From positions 806,001 through 870,000 of the forward strand of contig NZ_WOWO01000002.1 in the NCBI RefSeq assembly GCF_009831455.1: a stretch of DNA of 64,000 nucleotides. Reading direction: 5' to 3'. Of this stretch, positions 9,493 to 18,525 are shown one piece after another. The notes under the pieces are model-generated. The model did no database searches. It was not told the DNA's origin and saw only the letters and a program-made list of their open reading frames with translations. Every line of letters begins with the position of its first letter. Position 1 is the stretch's first letter. The stretch comes from Salinirussus salinus. Lineage in GTDB: Archaea; Halobacteriota; Halobacteria; Halobacteriales; Haloarculaceae. A program made the position numbers and the translations under genes.

Positions 9493-10764
9493 TCAAAACT
9501 CCCACAGTGACCGCTGCCCCGACCGGCTGGCAGACGAGTCGGACTCGTCGGCTCCCTCGGATCCGGACCCAGTCCCGGCATCCGCATCGGCCTCCGCGTA
9601 GGAGTCAAGGCTGGCCTGGTCGCGGTCGGCGAAGGAGAGCTTCGAGACCCGGACGCCGACCTTCCGGACCGGGTCGCCGGCGAACTCCTCGAACAGCGAG
9701 AGGGCGGTCTCCTCGACGAGGTCGGCGTCGGCGACCGGCCCCGGCAGCGACTCCGTGCGGGTGTTGACCTCGAAGGGCGGCTCAACGGCCTTGATCCCGA
9801 TCGTCCGGTAGAGGACGTCCTTCCGCTCGGCGCGGGCGGCGACGGCCGCCGCGAGCGTCCGCACGCGCTCGCGCTGGCGGTCGGGCTCGGCAGTCGCCTC
9901 CGGGAAGGCCGACTCCCGGGAGAGGCTCTTGGGCCGCCCCGTCGGCTCGACGCTCCGGTCGTCCTCCCCGCGGGCGTATCGGCGGACCGCCAGCCCGCGC
10001 TCGCCGAAGCGGTCGGCCAGCCGGTCCGGGTCGGTCGCCGCCAGGTCGCCGGCGGTCTCGACGCCCATCTCCCGGAGTTCGCTGGCGGTGACGGGGCCGA
10101 CGCCGTGGACCGCCTCGACGTCGAGGGGCGCGAAAAACTCCCGGACCTCGCCGGGCTCGACGACGACTAGCCCGTCGGGCTTGTCGCGGTCGCTGGCGAC
10201 CTTCGCTGCGCTCATCGTCGGCGCGACGCCGACGCTGGCGGTGACGCCGACCTCGCGCTCGATGTCCGTTTTCAGGTCGCGGGCGAACGCCTCGACCCCC
10301 TCCCAGCTCACGTTGCTCGCGTTCAGGTACGCCTCGTCGATGCTCACCTCGCGGACAGTCCCGGCCCGCTCGTGGAGCAGCGCCTTCACCTCCGCCGCGA
10401 CCGACTCGTAGAAGTCCATGTCGACCGGCCGGTAGAAGCCGGCGTCCTCGACGGCCAGGTCGGGGTCGGTCGCCGCCTCGATCTTGCGGGGGAGCGCCTC
10501 GAGTGCCGTCGAGATGGCCTGTGCGCTCTCGACGCCGTACGTCCGGGCCTCGTAGCTCGCGGTCGCGACGGCGCCGTGGGTCTCCCCGGGCTCGTACCCC
10601 ATCCCCACGACCACGGGTTCGCCGCGCAACCCGGGCTCGCGCAGCCGCTCGCAGGCCGCGTAGAAGCAGTCCATGTCGACGTGACAGACCACCTGCGTGG
10701 CGCCGTCGTCACCGTCGCTGGCGCCGAACCACGACCCGTCGTCCGCGGCAGGTGGTCCTTCCAT
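9493..10764 (-). CDS. dinB: Y-family DNA polymerase IV with C-terminal PCNA-binding motif
   Basis: The 423-residue translesion polymerase has the Y-family catalytic residues Asp30 in HVDMDCFYA and Asp143-Glu144 in SIDEAYL. Further motifs are KVASDRDKPDGL, the helix-hairpin-helix VHGVGPVTASELREMGV, and a little-finger domain after about residue 270. A low-complexity acidic linker (about residues 385-415) ends in the tail GQRSLWEF. That tail fits the PCNA-interacting peptide pattern Q-x-x-hydrophobic-x-x-aromatic, so the polymerase is probably recruited to sliding clamps. The start MEGPPAADDG adds about 24 residues before the first strand, and no better internal start was seen. Confidence 0.95.
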   Translation of the reverse strand: MEGPPAADDGSWFGASDGDDGATQVVCHVDMDCFYAACERLREPGLRGEPVVVGMGYEPGETHGAVATASYEARTYGVESAQAISTALEALPRKIEAATDPDLAVEDAGFYRPVDMDFYESVAAEVKALLHERAGTVREVSIDEAYLNASNVSWEGVEAFARDLKTDIEREVGVTASVGVAPTMSAAKVASDRDKPDGLVVVEPGEVREFFAPLDVEAVHGVGPVTASELREMGVETAGDLAATDPDRLADRFGERGLAVRRYARGEDDRSVEPTGRPKSLSRESAFPEATAEPDRQRERVRTLAAAVAARAERKDVLYRTIGIKAVEPPFEVNTRTESLPGPVADADLVEETALSLFEEFAGDPVRKVGVRVSKLSFADRDQASLDSYAEADADAGTGSGSEGADESDSSASRSGQRSLWEF

Positions 10765-10794
10765 CGGTCGGTGAGCGGCGCCCCCGTCGGCGCG

Positions 10795-10968
10795 TCACTT
10801 GCCGCTGAAGCGGGAGCTGAACAGCCCCGACAGGAACGCCGAGACCGCGACCGCCAGCGCGACGTCGGTCAGGTCGTACTCCTCGCCGTCCTCCGCGAGG
10901 TAGACGGTGATCCCCACGCTGATCGCGACCGAGACGATGCCGTTCAGGAGGTCCTTTCCCAGTCCCAT
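10795..10968 (-). CDS. Small membrane protein, unknown function
   Basis: A 57-residue protein starting MGLGKDLLNG. It has one clear hydrophobic helix (IVSVAISVGITVYL, residues 11-24), an acidic turn (EDGEEYD), and a second hydrophobic helix (VALAVAVSAFLSGLF), so it probably spans the membrane twice as a hairpin. A much longer upstream reading exists but has shadow-like composition and is rejected. It lies 30 bases before dinB on the same strand and could be co-transcribed. No family was recognised. Confidence 0.7.
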   Translation of the reverse strand: MGLGKDLLNGIVSVAISVGITVYLAEDGEEYDLTDVALAVAVSAFLSGLFSSRFSGK

Positions 10969-11305
10969 AGGTGTGTCTGGGGCCGCGACGCGAATGTGCT
11001 TTTCGGCGCGGCCGGGGCTCGCGGAGCGGCGGCCGAAAACCGCGGGGTGGTGTTGCCGGCCGGCAATCACCTGGTCCGTTGCCTGGAAAGCGGTGCCAAT
11101 CACCGGAACTGTCGGCGGTGGTTCCCGCCGAGAGCCCCACGCCCCAGGGCTCCATGTGTATGTTTGCCACACCCACACTTAATCCTGTCGGCGAGCGGGT
11201 CCGGGAGACCGCCGGAGCAGGTGTCGCGGCGGCGACGGCACGGGCCCCGCTTTACCGGGCGCCACGGGAGGTTTTTTACCGGCGGCAGCGATCTCCGGGT
11301 AAGCA
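10969..11305. other. 337-base intergenic region between divergent genes
   Basis: No convincing gene was found. On the minus strand there is a TATA-like GATTAAGTG near 11176-11184, followed by a stem GAGCCC/GGGCTC, and two imperfect direct repeats reading GGTGATTG about 35 bases apart. On the plus strand the run GTTTTTTACC near 11271-11280 sits about 30 bases before the J-domain gene and is probably its TATA box. A small RNA from the minus strand is possible but not supported by recognised motifs. Confidence 0.4.
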
Positions 11306-12193
11306 GTGACCCGGACGTACTACGACCTGCTCGGGGTGTCCCCGGAGGCCTCCGCCGAGGCGGTCGAGCGGGCCTACCGCGAGCGGCTGAAGGAAACCCA
11401 CCCCGACGTGAGCGACGCAGCCGACGCTCGCGACCGGACCCGGCGGCTCATCGAGGCCCGGGACGTGCTCACCGACGCGAGCGAGCGGGCCCGTTACGAC
11501 CGCCTCGGCCACGAGGCCTACGTCGGGCTCAAGGACACCGACGCGCAGTGGGCCGGCCGGACGGCCGGGCAACCGACCGCGGACGCCCGCGAAACGACCG
11601 ACGCGAGCGAGTCCCGAACCGGGCGCGGGAGGGGCGGCCGTAGCCATCAGGAGACCACAGCAGCCGACCGGGAAGGGCCCGGCGACGACAGCAGCACGGG
11701 GAGCGGGCGCGGCGAACGCGGTGCGAGCTGGAGTGAGGGGCGGAGGGCCCGCGAGCACGTCGGCACGCCGTCGTGGTCGGGACACCGGGAGGCGCGGGCG
11801 GGGGCCGCCCGGGCCTGGAACCCGGACTCGCCGTACGCGGTTCACCGCACTGAGGGCGGGTTACACGGTAGCCGGCTCTCCCCTGTCGGCCCGTCGCTGG
11901 TGTTGTTGGGTGCCGCGTTTCTGACGTATCCGGTGCTCGTCGCGGGCGTGCTCTTCCCGGGCTTTCCGCTGCTCGCGCGGGTGCTCGTCGGCGGCTGCGC
12001 GCTCGGACTCGTCGCCTACCTCCAGTCGGTCCCGGAGGTCGGGATGGCTGTCTTCGGGACCTGGTTCGTCCTCGGGCCGGCCGCCCTCGTGGCACTCGGC
12101 GTCCCGCTGGTGTCGGCTCGCGGTGCGGTCGTCGCGGTCGCGACGGGCGTGCCGCTCGGCCTCTCGGCGCTGGTCCGGGTCGCCCTCCGGTGA
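11306..12193 (+). CDS. Membrane-anchored J-domain (DnaJ-like) protein
   Basis: The 295-residue protein has an N-terminal J domain (YYDLLGVSPEAS at residues 5-16, the HPD motif around 35-37), which would stimulate DnaK-type Hsp70 ATPase. A charged Arg/Gly/Ser-rich linker of about 120 residues follows. The C-terminal third is hydrophobic, with roughly four segments (LVLLGAAFLTYPVLVAGVLF, LARVLVGGCALGLVAYL, AVFGTWFVLGPAALVALGV, AVVAVATGVPLGLSALV). It lacks the zinc-finger and client-binding domains of DnaJ, so it is probably a membrane-localised co-chaperone. The start is a GTG, about 27 bases after a T-rich TATA element and likely leaderless. Confidence 0.87.
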   Translation: MTRTYYDLLGVSPEASAEAVERAYRERLKETHPDVSDAADARDRTRRLIEARDVLTDASERARYDRLGHEAYVGLKDTDAQWAGRTAGQPTADARETTDASESRTGRGRGGRSHQETTAADREGPGDDSSTGSGRGERGASWSEGRRAREHVGTPSWSGHREARAGAARAWNPDSPYAVHRTEGGLHGSRLSPVGPSLVLLGAAFLTYPVLVAGVLFPGFPLLARVLVGGCALGLVAYLQSVPEVGMAVFGTWFVLGPAALVALGVPLVSARGAVVAVATGVPLGLSALVRVALR

Positions 12194-12217
12194 CCGGGCG
12201 GCACCGCGGACGCGGTA

Positions 12218-13969
12218 TCAAATGGCGTCACAGACCCGGTCGTGAAGTTGCTCGCGAAAGCGGTGGCTGGCCTCGCCGTCGGTCTCCACCTCGAGGACCT
12301 GCGTCCCCTCGCGGCCGAGGCTGTCCTCGAACCGCTCGACGAAGTCCTCGCGGCTCCCGGCGGTGGCGAACTCCAGGTCGTAGAGCTCGCCCGTCCCCTC
12401 GAAGTCCAGCCCGTGGGGCGTCTTGAACTGCTCGGTAAAGGGCGGGTCGAAGTCCTCGACCGGGAGTTTGTGGAAGATGCCGCCGCCGTCGTTGTTGACG
12501 AGGACGACCGTCGCGTCGACGCCACACCGCTCCAGCGCCAGCAGCCCGTTCATGTCGTGGTAGTACGCCAGGTCACCCGTGACGAGCACCAGCGGGTCGT
12601 CGGTCGCGCTGCCGGCACCCAGCGCCGTCGAGGTGACCCCGTCGATGCCGCTGACGCCGCGGTTCCCGAACGCCCGGACGTCGGCGGCCCGGGGCCGGCC
12701 GAAGCGGTCCAGGTCCCGGACGGGCATGCTGTTCGAGACGAACAGCGTCGCCGGGTCCGGCAGGCGGCGGGCCACCTCGCGGAGGAGTGCCCCCTCGAAG
12801 AGCCGCTCCTCGCAGGCCTCGGCCACCAGCGGCCAGTAGTCGGCCTCGGCGCCGGCGAAGCGGCCGTGCCAGTCGGGGCTCCCGCCGTCCTCGACCGCGG
12901 CGGCGAGCTCGTCGGCCAGCGGCGACGGGTCCGCCACGACCAGGTCCGTGGCAGTGAACTCCGCCTCCCGCCATCCTCCGGCGGGGTCGACGACGACCTG
13001 CCGGGCATCGGCGGCTGCGAGATACTTCCGGAGCGTCTTCGAGGTGGGCGAGGCGCCAAAGCGGAGCACGAACTCGGGGTCGGCCCACGCCGCCGCGCCG
13101 TCGAGGTAGGAGTCGTACCCGCCACAGACGGTCGTCCGCTCGACGTGTGGGCCAAAGCGCAGCCCCGAGAGCGGGTCCGCGAGCACGGGGAACCCGGTCG
13201 CCTCGGCGAGCCGGGACAGCGCCGGCCGGGCCGGCGTCGGCCGGTCGGCCGGGCCACAGACCACCAGCCCCCGGTCGACGTCCTCGACCGCCCCCGCCAG
13301 CGCCTCGACGTCCGCACGCCGGAGCCGGGTCTTCCCGCGGGTCCTGGTGACGAAGGGGCCGACCCGCCCGGTCGCCGCCTCGGGGTGCTCGCGCTCGAAC
13401 CCCTCGGGGACGTCGCCGGGCACCTCGACCGGCTCCAGCGGCTTGCGGAAGGGGACGTTCAGGTGGACCGGGCCGGGTGGGGTTCCGGTCGTCTCGGCGA
13501 CCGCCCGGTCGACGGTCGTCCGCAGCGAGCGCAGCTTCCGGGCCTCGGGCTCTGGCTCGGGGAGCGTCCGGTGGTACCGGACCGCGTCGCCGTAGAGGTC
13601 CGTCTGGTCTGTGGTCTGATTGGCGCCGCTGTCCCGCAACTCGGGCGGGCGGTCGGCTGTCAGCGCCAGCAGCGGTACCCGGGACTCGCTCGCCTCCAGG
13701 ACCGCCGGGTGGAAGTTGGCCGTCGCCGTCCCGGAGGTACAGACGAGCGCGGTCGGTACCCCCGTCCGGCGGCCACGCCCCAGCGCGAAGAAGGCCGCCG
13801 ACCGCTCGTCGAGATGCGAGAAGACCTCGAGCTGGGGGTGCTCGGAGACGGCGACGGTCAGCGGCGTCGACCGGCTGCCCGGCGCGACACAGACCGCCTC
13901 GACGCCGGTCGCTGCGAGCTCCTCGGCGATAGCCCGTCCCCACAGCGTGTTCCGGTTCGGTGCGCTCAT
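12218..13969 (-). CDS. menD: 2-succinyl-5-enolpyruvyl-6-hydroxy-3-cyclohexene-1-carboxylate synthase (MenD)
   Basis: MenD is the thiamine-diphosphate enzyme that joins isochorismate and 2-oxoglutarate in menaquinone synthesis. The 583-residue length is normal. The N-terminal pyrimidine-binding domain shows VCVAPGSRSTPLTVA around residues 26-40. The C-terminal diphosphate-binding domain has the motif beginning GDLAYYHDMNGLL and ending NNDGGGIF. It follows menF by only 3 bases on the same strand, so the two are translated from one message. A large open frame on the opposite strand is a high-GC shadow. Confidence 0.96.
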   Translation of the reverse strand: MSAPNRNTLWGRAIAEELAATGVEAVCVAPGSRSTPLTVAVSEHPQLEVFSHLDERSAAFFALGRGRRTGVPTALVCTSGTATANFHPAVLEASESRVPLLALTADRPPELRDSGANQTTDQTDLYGDAVRYHRTLPEPEPEARKLRSLRTTVDRAVAETTGTPPGPVHLNVPFRKPLEPVEVPGDVPEGFEREHPEAATGRVGPFVTRTRGKTRLRRADVEALAGAVEDVDRGLVVCGPADRPTPARPALSRLAEATGFPVLADPLSGLRFGPHVERTTVCGGYDSYLDGAAAWADPEFVLRFGASPTSKTLRKYLAAADARQVVVDPAGGWREAEFTATDLVVADPSPLADELAAAVEDGGSPDWHGRFAGAEADYWPLVAEACEERLFEGALLREVARRLPDPATLFVSNSMPVRDLDRFGRPRAADVRAFGNRGVSGIDGVTSTALGAGSATDDPLVLVTGDLAYYHDMNGLLALERCGVDATVVLVNNDGGGIFHKLPVEDFDPPFTEQFKTPHGLDFEGTGELYDLEFATAGSREDFVERFEDSLGREGTQVLEVETDGEASHRFREQLHDRVCDAI

Positions 13970-13972
13970 CGG

Positions 13973-15316
13973 TCACTCCAGTTCGTCCATCACGGGCCGG
14001 TACTTCAGCTGCAGTTCGTCCCACTCGCTGTCGGGGTCGCTGTCGGCGACGATGCCCGCGCCGGCAAACAGCGTCGCAGCGTCCCGGCGGGCCAGCGCCG
14101 ACCGGATGGCGACGCCGAAGGTCCCGTCGCCCGCGGCGTCGAACCACCCCACAGGGGCGGCGTACCACCCGCGGTCGAAGGCCTCCGTCTCGCGGATCGT
14201 CCGCAGGGCTTCGTCCGGTGGCAGTCCCCCGACCGCCGGCGTGGGGTGCAACGCCTCGACCAGCGTGAGGACGTGCTCGTCGCGGGTGAGCGTCGCCTGC
14301 ATCGGCGTCCGGAGGTGCTGGACGGTCGCGAGCCGCCGGACCGTCCGGGTCCCCGTCCGGATCGAGGCCGCCAGCGGGGCGAGCTGGTCGCGGACCGCGT
14401 CGGCCACGAGCTCGTGCTCGTGGACGTCCTTCTCGGAGTCCCGCAGCTCGGAGGCGAGCCACTCGTCCTCGGCCGGCGTATCCCCGCGGCCGGTCGAGCC
14501 GGCGAGCGCCTCGGTCTGGACAGTTCGCCCCTCCAGCGAGACCAGCCGCTCGGGGGTCGCGCCGAAGAAGGCCCCGCCGCGTTCGGGCTCGACCAGGAAG
14601 CGAAAGCAGCCGGGGTAGGTGTCGCTGAGCCGGTCGAGCGTGTCCACGACGTCGAGTTCATCCGCAAGGTCGACCTCCAGAGACTGGGCGAGTACGACCT
14701 TCCGGAGGTCCCCGCGGCGCACGCTCGCGGTGGCGTCGGTCACCTGCCGGCGCCACCCCGCGAGCGAGGGCGTGGGCCGGCTGTCGGCCACCCCGGGCGG
14801 CCCGACCGCCCCCAGGTCGGGCAGGGCTGCGAGCCGGTCGCGCCAGCGTTCGAGCCGGCGTTCGGCGCGGGCGGCCGCGTCGGGTCCGGTGGCGGCCGTC
14901 GTCAGCCAGCCGTGACCGTTCGCCAGCGACAGCTGCACGGCCGGCAACACGAACAGCGCGCCGGGGTACCCCTCCCAGGTCGCGCCCGGTCCGGGGTCGG
15001 CGTGCCCCTCGTGAAAGGCGAACCCGCCGTAGAGCCGCGGCCGCGCGGCCTCGGGAAGGTCAAGCGGGACCTCGAGCCCGGCAAACACCGCCTCGGCGCG
15101 CTCGCGGACGTGCTCGAACCGGTCGGGGCCCTCCGCGGAGACGGTCGCCGCTACCCCGCCGGCGACGAGCGTCGTCGTGGCGTCGGCCCACGCGACCCGG
15201 GGGCGGCCGGCCGCCCGCAGCAGCGGTTTGACGGGGCTGCCCTCGATGCGGCACCAGCGGACGGCCCCGTCGACTGCTCGCCGGCCGGCGCGCTCCTCAC
15301 CGCGCGGTCGTTCCAT
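13973..15316 (-). CDS. menF: Isochorismate synthase (MenF)
   Basis: The 447-residue chorismate-binding enzyme would convert chorismate to isochorismate, the first committed step of menaquinone synthesis. The family signatures lie in the C-terminal half: VQHLRTPMQATL, HPTPAVGGLP, FDRGWYAAPVGWFD and LFAGAGIVADSDPDSEW with the conserved Mg-binding Glu region. The N-terminal half is variable, as in other MenF/EntC proteins. An A/T patch (ACTATAG) about 40 bases upstream of the start may be its promoter. Chorismate synthase is also in this window (49922-51145) but far away. Confidence 0.95.
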   Translation of the reverse strand: MERPRGEERAGRRAVDGAVRWCRIEGSPVKPLLRAAGRPRVAWADATTTLVAGGVAATVSAEGPDRFEHVRERAEAVFAGLEVPLDLPEAARPRLYGGFAFHEGHADPGPGATWEGYPGALFVLPAVQLSLANGHGWLTTAATGPDAAARAERRLERWRDRLAALPDLGAVGPPGVADSRPTPSLAGWRRQVTDATASVRRGDLRKVVLAQSLEVDLADELDVVDTLDRLSDTYPGCFRFLVEPERGGAFFGATPERLVSLEGRTVQTEALAGSTGRGDTPAEDEWLASELRDSEKDVHEHELVADAVRDQLAPLAASIRTGTRTVRRLATVQHLRTPMQATLTRDEHVLTLVEALHPTPAVGGLPPDEALRTIRETEAFDRGWYAAPVGWFDAAGDGTFGVAIRSALARRDAATLFAGAGIVADSDPDSEWDELQLKYRPVMDELE

Positions 15317-15551
15317 CCTCTCGGGGTACGGGATCCGGACATTTGGACCTAACTATAGTGCCCGAGTGGCCACCGCGACCGGAGACCGGCAGGCCGCCGC
15401 TCCCGCTGCCGGAGCGGGAGCTTCGCGCTCCGGAGCGACGCCGCCCGACGGACGGACGATACGGTCATCTGAAAGTTCGCATCTTCCTCTCCAAAGTTCG
15501 CTTTTTCTTCCGACAGGACGTTTTTCGAGTTCGGGAACATTCCCCGTCAGG

Positions 15552-15559
15552 TTTAAATA
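15552..15559 (+). promoter_or_regulatory. TATA box for the 71-residue RHH-like gene
   Basis: TTTAAATA lies 29 bases before the ATG at 15588 in an otherwise GC-rich context, predicting a leader of a few bases at most. Confidence 0.7.
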
Positions 15560-15587
15560 CACCTCCATGCAAGCGGGACATGTTGCG

Positions 15588-15803
15588 ATGCCAAAGGTAG
15601 AGATAACCATCCCTGAGCATCTCGAGATGCAGATCGCTCAGCTGGTCGAGCGGGGCGAGTTCCTCAACCGCGAGGAGGCGATCGAGGATCTGCTCTCCAC
15701 TGGACTGAAAGCCTACAAGACGAGTGGCCCGACGAACGAGGAGGAGGAGCCGGGGTACGAGGACGACGGCATGATGGGCCACGACGACGAGTACGTCTTC
15801 TGA
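15588..15803 (+). CDS. Ribbon-helix-helix-like (CopG-type) small protein
   Basis: The 71-residue protein starts MPKVEITIPEHLEMQIAQLV, the beta strand plus first helix of a ribbon-helix-helix DNA-binding fold. The second helix follows (FLNREEAIEDLLSTGLKAY, residues 26-44), then a disordered acidic tail ending HDDEYVF. Haloarchaea have a conserved family of this layout, generally annotated as CopG-like regulators. An upstream in-frame extension is rejected because the TATA box sits 29 bases before this ATG. The UPF0058 gene follows with its own promoter. Confidence 0.85.
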   Translation: MPKVEITIPEHLEMQIAQLVERGEFLNREEAIEDLLSTGLKAYKTSGPTNEEEEPGYEDDGMMGHDDEYVF

Positions 15804-15834
15804 GGACCCGTTCTGGTATCGGCTCCCAAGCAAG

Positions 15835-15842
15835 GTTTAACC
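15835..15842 (+). promoter_or_regulatory. TATA box for the UPF0058 gene
   Basis: GGTTTAAC is located about 26-30 bases before the ATG at 15865, the spacing expected for a leaderless transcript. Confidence 0.55.
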
Positions 15843-15864
15843 GCGCGTCCGTCGTATTCCGCCC

Positions 15865-16143
15865 ATGCACAAAGACGAGCTGCTCGAGCTCCACGAGCAG
15901 ATGGTGACGATCAAGGAGTACTTCGCGGGACTGGAGCAGGTCGACCCCGCGCTGTTCGAGCCGTACGAGGAGCTGGACGTGACCCCCGACGACGTCCACA
16001 TGTCCAAAAGCGAACACAAACACGCCGTGTTCGTGCTGGGTAACGCCCTGGCCAACGCCATGAGCGAGGACGAGTTCTCCGACGCCGGCCGCGTCGGCAA
16101 GCGGATGCGCGAGCTCGCAGAGGACGCCGAGCGCAAGCTGTAG
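15865..16143 (+). CDS. UPF0058 family protein
   Basis: A 92-residue helical protein starting MHKDELLELHEQMVTIKEYF. It matches the archaeal UPF0058 family, whose signature segments VDPALFEPYEELDVTPDDVHMSKSEHKHAVFVLGNALANAM are all present. The protein is cytosolic and has no catalytic motif. Its biochemical role is not known. Its stop codon abuts that of idsA on the other strand (16143/16144), so the two genes are convergent with no spacer. Confidence 0.93.
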   Translation: MHKDELLELHEQMVTIKEYFAGLEQVDPALFEPYEELDVTPDDVHMSKSEHKHAVFVLGNALANAMSEDEFSDAGRVGKRMRELAEDAERKL

Positions 16144-17175
16144 TCAGTACTCGCGTTCGATGAGGTAGTCCGCAACGGAGGCCAGCAGGTCGCTGGCCTC
16201 GTTGTCCGGGAGCGCGTCGAGGTGGTTCTTCCCGCTTCGCACGAGCCCGCGGGCTCGCTCGCGAGCGAACTCGATGCTGCCGGCCGCCTCGAGTTCGTCG
16301 AGCGCGGCGTCGATCTCCGTCTCGGTGACTGCCTCGACCGAGCCCGCGTCGACCAGGTCGTCGACGTCGACCCCCTGGTTGCGGGCGTGAACCGTGATCA
16401 GGGTCTGTTTGCCCTCGACGAGGTCGCTGCCGCGCTGTTTGCCCAGCTTCTCCGTCGGCGTCGTCAGGTCGAGCAGGTCGTCCTGGATCTGGAAGGCGCG
16501 TCCGATGTCGAGGCCGTAGCTGTGGAGGGGTTCGACGGCGTCGTCGTGACCGAGGATGACCGCCGGGATCGAGGCCGCGGCGGCGTACAGCACTGCAGTC
16601 TTGAGCTCGACCATCCGCAGGTACTCGTCGGGCGTGACCGCCGCTCTGCCCTCGAAGTCGATGTCCAGTGACTGTCCCTCGCAGATCTCGGTGCAGGTGG
16701 TGGCGAGTTCGGACAGGGCCCGGACCGACCGCTCGGCCGGTGCGCCCGTCTCCAGCATGTTCTCGAAGGCCTTCGAGTAGAGGGTGTCGCCGGCGAGGAT
16801 CGCCGTCGAGAGGTCGAACTCCCGGTGGACCGCCGGCACCCCGCGGCGGACGTCGTCGTCGTCCATGATGTCGTCGTGGATCAGGGTAAAGGACTGGATG
16901 ATCTCCACGCTGACCGCCGCCCGCATGACGTCGACCTCGCCGTCGACGGCGGGAAAGGACCGGTAGTCCGCGGCCAGGGGGGAGACGTCCGCGAGCGACT
17001 CGGCCGCGAGCAACAGCACCGTCGGCCGGAGCCGCTTGCCGCCGGCCTGCAGGAGGTAGCGGGAGGCCTCGTAGAGGCGTTCGGGCTCGGCGAGCGGGAG
17101 GTCCTCGTCGATGGCCTCGTTGACCCGCTCCCGGCGGCTGGCGACCGCCCGCTCGACCGCCTGCTGCCCCGCCAT
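16144..17175 (-). CDS. idsA: Geranylgeranyl diphosphate synthase (polyprenyl synthetase)
   Basis: This 343-residue trans-prenyltransferase would condense isopentenyl diphosphate with allylic diphosphates to make the C20 chain of archaeal lipids. It has the first aspartate-rich motif DDIMDDD at residues 101-107 and the second, DDLLD, at 232-236. Phe96, five residues before the first motif, is the position known to set product length in archaeal geranylgeranyl synthases. The gene directly follows RNase J (stop and start touch), the last two genes of the long array that also holds mvk and ipk. Confidence 0.96.
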   Translation of the reverse strand: MAGQQAVERAVASRRERVNEAIDEDLPLAEPERLYEASRYLLQAGGKRLRPTVLLLAAESLADVSPLAADYRSFPAVDGEVDVMRAAVSVEIIQSFTLIHDDIMDDDDVRRGVPAVHREFDLSTAILAGDTLYSKAFENMLETGAPAERSVRALSELATTCTEICEGQSLDIDFEGRAAVTPDEYLRMVELKTAVLYAAAASIPAVILGHDDAVEPLHSYGLDIGRAFQIQDDLLDLTTPTEKLGKQRGSDLVEGKQTLITVHARNQGVDVDDLVDAGSVEAVTETEIDAALDELEAAGSIEFARERARGLVRSGKNHLDALPDNEASDLLASVADYLIEREY

Positions 17176-18525
17176 CTACTCCTCGACGAGGGTGATCATG
17201 TTGCCGTTGCGCGTGACGTGCAGGTCGCGCCCGAGCTGGTACCCCTGGTTCTCCGCGAGGTCGACGTAGGGGGCGAACCCGCCCATGTCCTGATGGGCGG
17301 GGATCACGTGCTGGGGCTGGAGGGTATCCAGCATCTCGTAGTGGCCCTCCGAGCGGAGGTGGCCCGAGACGTGGATGTCGTCGTAGATCCGGGCGCCCTG
17401 CATGCCGAGCAGGCGCTCGGACTGGTAGCGCTGCCCCTCGTTCGTGGGCTCGGGGATGACCCGTGCGCTGAAGATGACCTTGTCGCCGTTATCCAGCTCG
17501 TATGGGGTCTCCCCGCGGCCCATCCGGGTCAACATCGCGCGGGGCTCGCCCTGGTGACCGGTCACGATCGGCAGGAAGTTCTCCTTGCCCTCGTTCATGA
17601 TCCGCTTGAACGTCCGGTCCACCGACTTCCGGTGGCCGTACATCCCCAGGTCGTCGGGGAACTCGACGAAGTCCAGCCGCTCGGCCGTCCCGGAGTACTT
17701 CTCCATCGACCGCCCGAGCAGGACGGGCTGGCGCCCGATGTCGTCGGCGAACTCCACGAGGCTCTTGACGCGGGCGATGTGGCTGGAGAACGTGGTGGCG
17801 ACGATCCCGCCGTCGTAGTCTTCGATGCTGTGGATGACGTCCCTGAGGTGGCGGCGCGCGACGGACTCGCTGGGCGTGCGGCCCTTGCTGCCCGCGTTCG
17901 TGCAGTCCTCGATGTAACAGAGGACGCCGCCGTCCTCCCGGGCGATCTCCCGGAACCGCTTCATGTCGATGGGGTCGCCGATGACCGGCGTGTGGTCCAT
18001 CCGCTTGTCGAGCCCGTAGACGATCGAGCCCTCCGGCGTGTGCAGGACGGGGTTGATCGCGTCGATGATCGAGTGGGTGACGTTGACGAACTCGAGTTCG
18101 TTGTCGTCGCCGATCCGCATCGTCCCGCCGGCCTCCATCTTCACGAGGTCGTTCTGGACGCCGAACTTCTCCTCGCTCTGGATCTGCTGTTTGACCAGTT
18201 CGATGGTGTAGGGCGTGGCGACGATTGGCGCGTCGTACCGGTGGGCCAGCTTCGAGATGGCGCCGATGTGGTCGAGGTGGCCGTGGGTCGGCACGATGGC
18301 CTTCACGTCCCCCTCCAGGTCGGACATGATCCGGTCGTCGGGGATCGCACCCATGTCGATGAGGTCGAGCGAGTGCATCCGCTCGGTCTCGACGTTGTCG
18401 TGGATCAGCACCTTCGAGAGGTTCAGCCCCATGTCGAAGACGACGACGTCGTCGCCCGCACGTACCGCAGTCATCTGCCGCCCGACCTCCTCGTAACCGC
18501 CGATTGTCGCGATTTCGATCTCCAT
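17176..18525 (-). CDS. rnj: Archaeal ribonuclease J (beta-CASP exonuclease)
   Basis: The 449-residue protein is an RNase J ortholog, a 5'-to-3' exoribonuclease of the beta-CASP metallo-beta-lactamase group. It starts [20 protein letters not shown], has the zinc motif HGHLDH at residues 81-86, the beta-CASP core around [19 protein letters not shown] and [12 protein letters not shown], and the terminal HVSGH and IPAHQD motifs. It has no N-terminal KH domains, separating it from the CPSF-like archaeal RNases. An unusually long structured leader lies upstream (18526-18750). Its neighbour idsA begins right at its stop codon. Confidence 0.95.
   Translation of the reverse strand: MEIEIATIGGYEEVGRQMTAVRAGDDVVVFDMGLNLSKVLIHDNVETERMHSLDLIDMGAIPDDRIMSDLEGDVKAIVPTHGHLDHIGAISKLAHRYDAPIVATPYTIELVKQQIQSEEKFGVQNDLVKMEAGGTMRIGDDNELEFVNVTHSIIDAINPVLHTPEGSIVYGLDKRMDHTPVIGDPIDMKRFREIAREDGGVLCYIEDCTNAGSKGRTPSESVARRHLRDVIHSIEDYDGGIVATTFSSHIARVKSLVEFADDIGRQPVLLGRSMEKYSGTAERLDFVEFPDDLGMYGHRKSVDRTFKRIMNEGKENFLPIVTGHQGEPRAMLTRMGRGETPYELDNGDKVIFSARVIPEPTNEGQRYQSERLLGMQGARIYDDIHVSGHLRSEGHYEMLDTLQPQHVIPAHQDMGGFAPYVDLAENQGYQLGRDLHVTRNGNMITLVEE

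Noticed and set aside
9493-10764. Intein in the DinB gene
   Set aside because: Length and motif order are normal for the family and no splicing-domain residues were found.
12242-15352. Open plus-strand frame of over 1,000 codons opposite menD and menF
   Set aside because: It is a high-GC shadow: composition rich in Arg, Gly and Pro, no recognisable domains, and both opposite-strand genes match strong families along their whole length.
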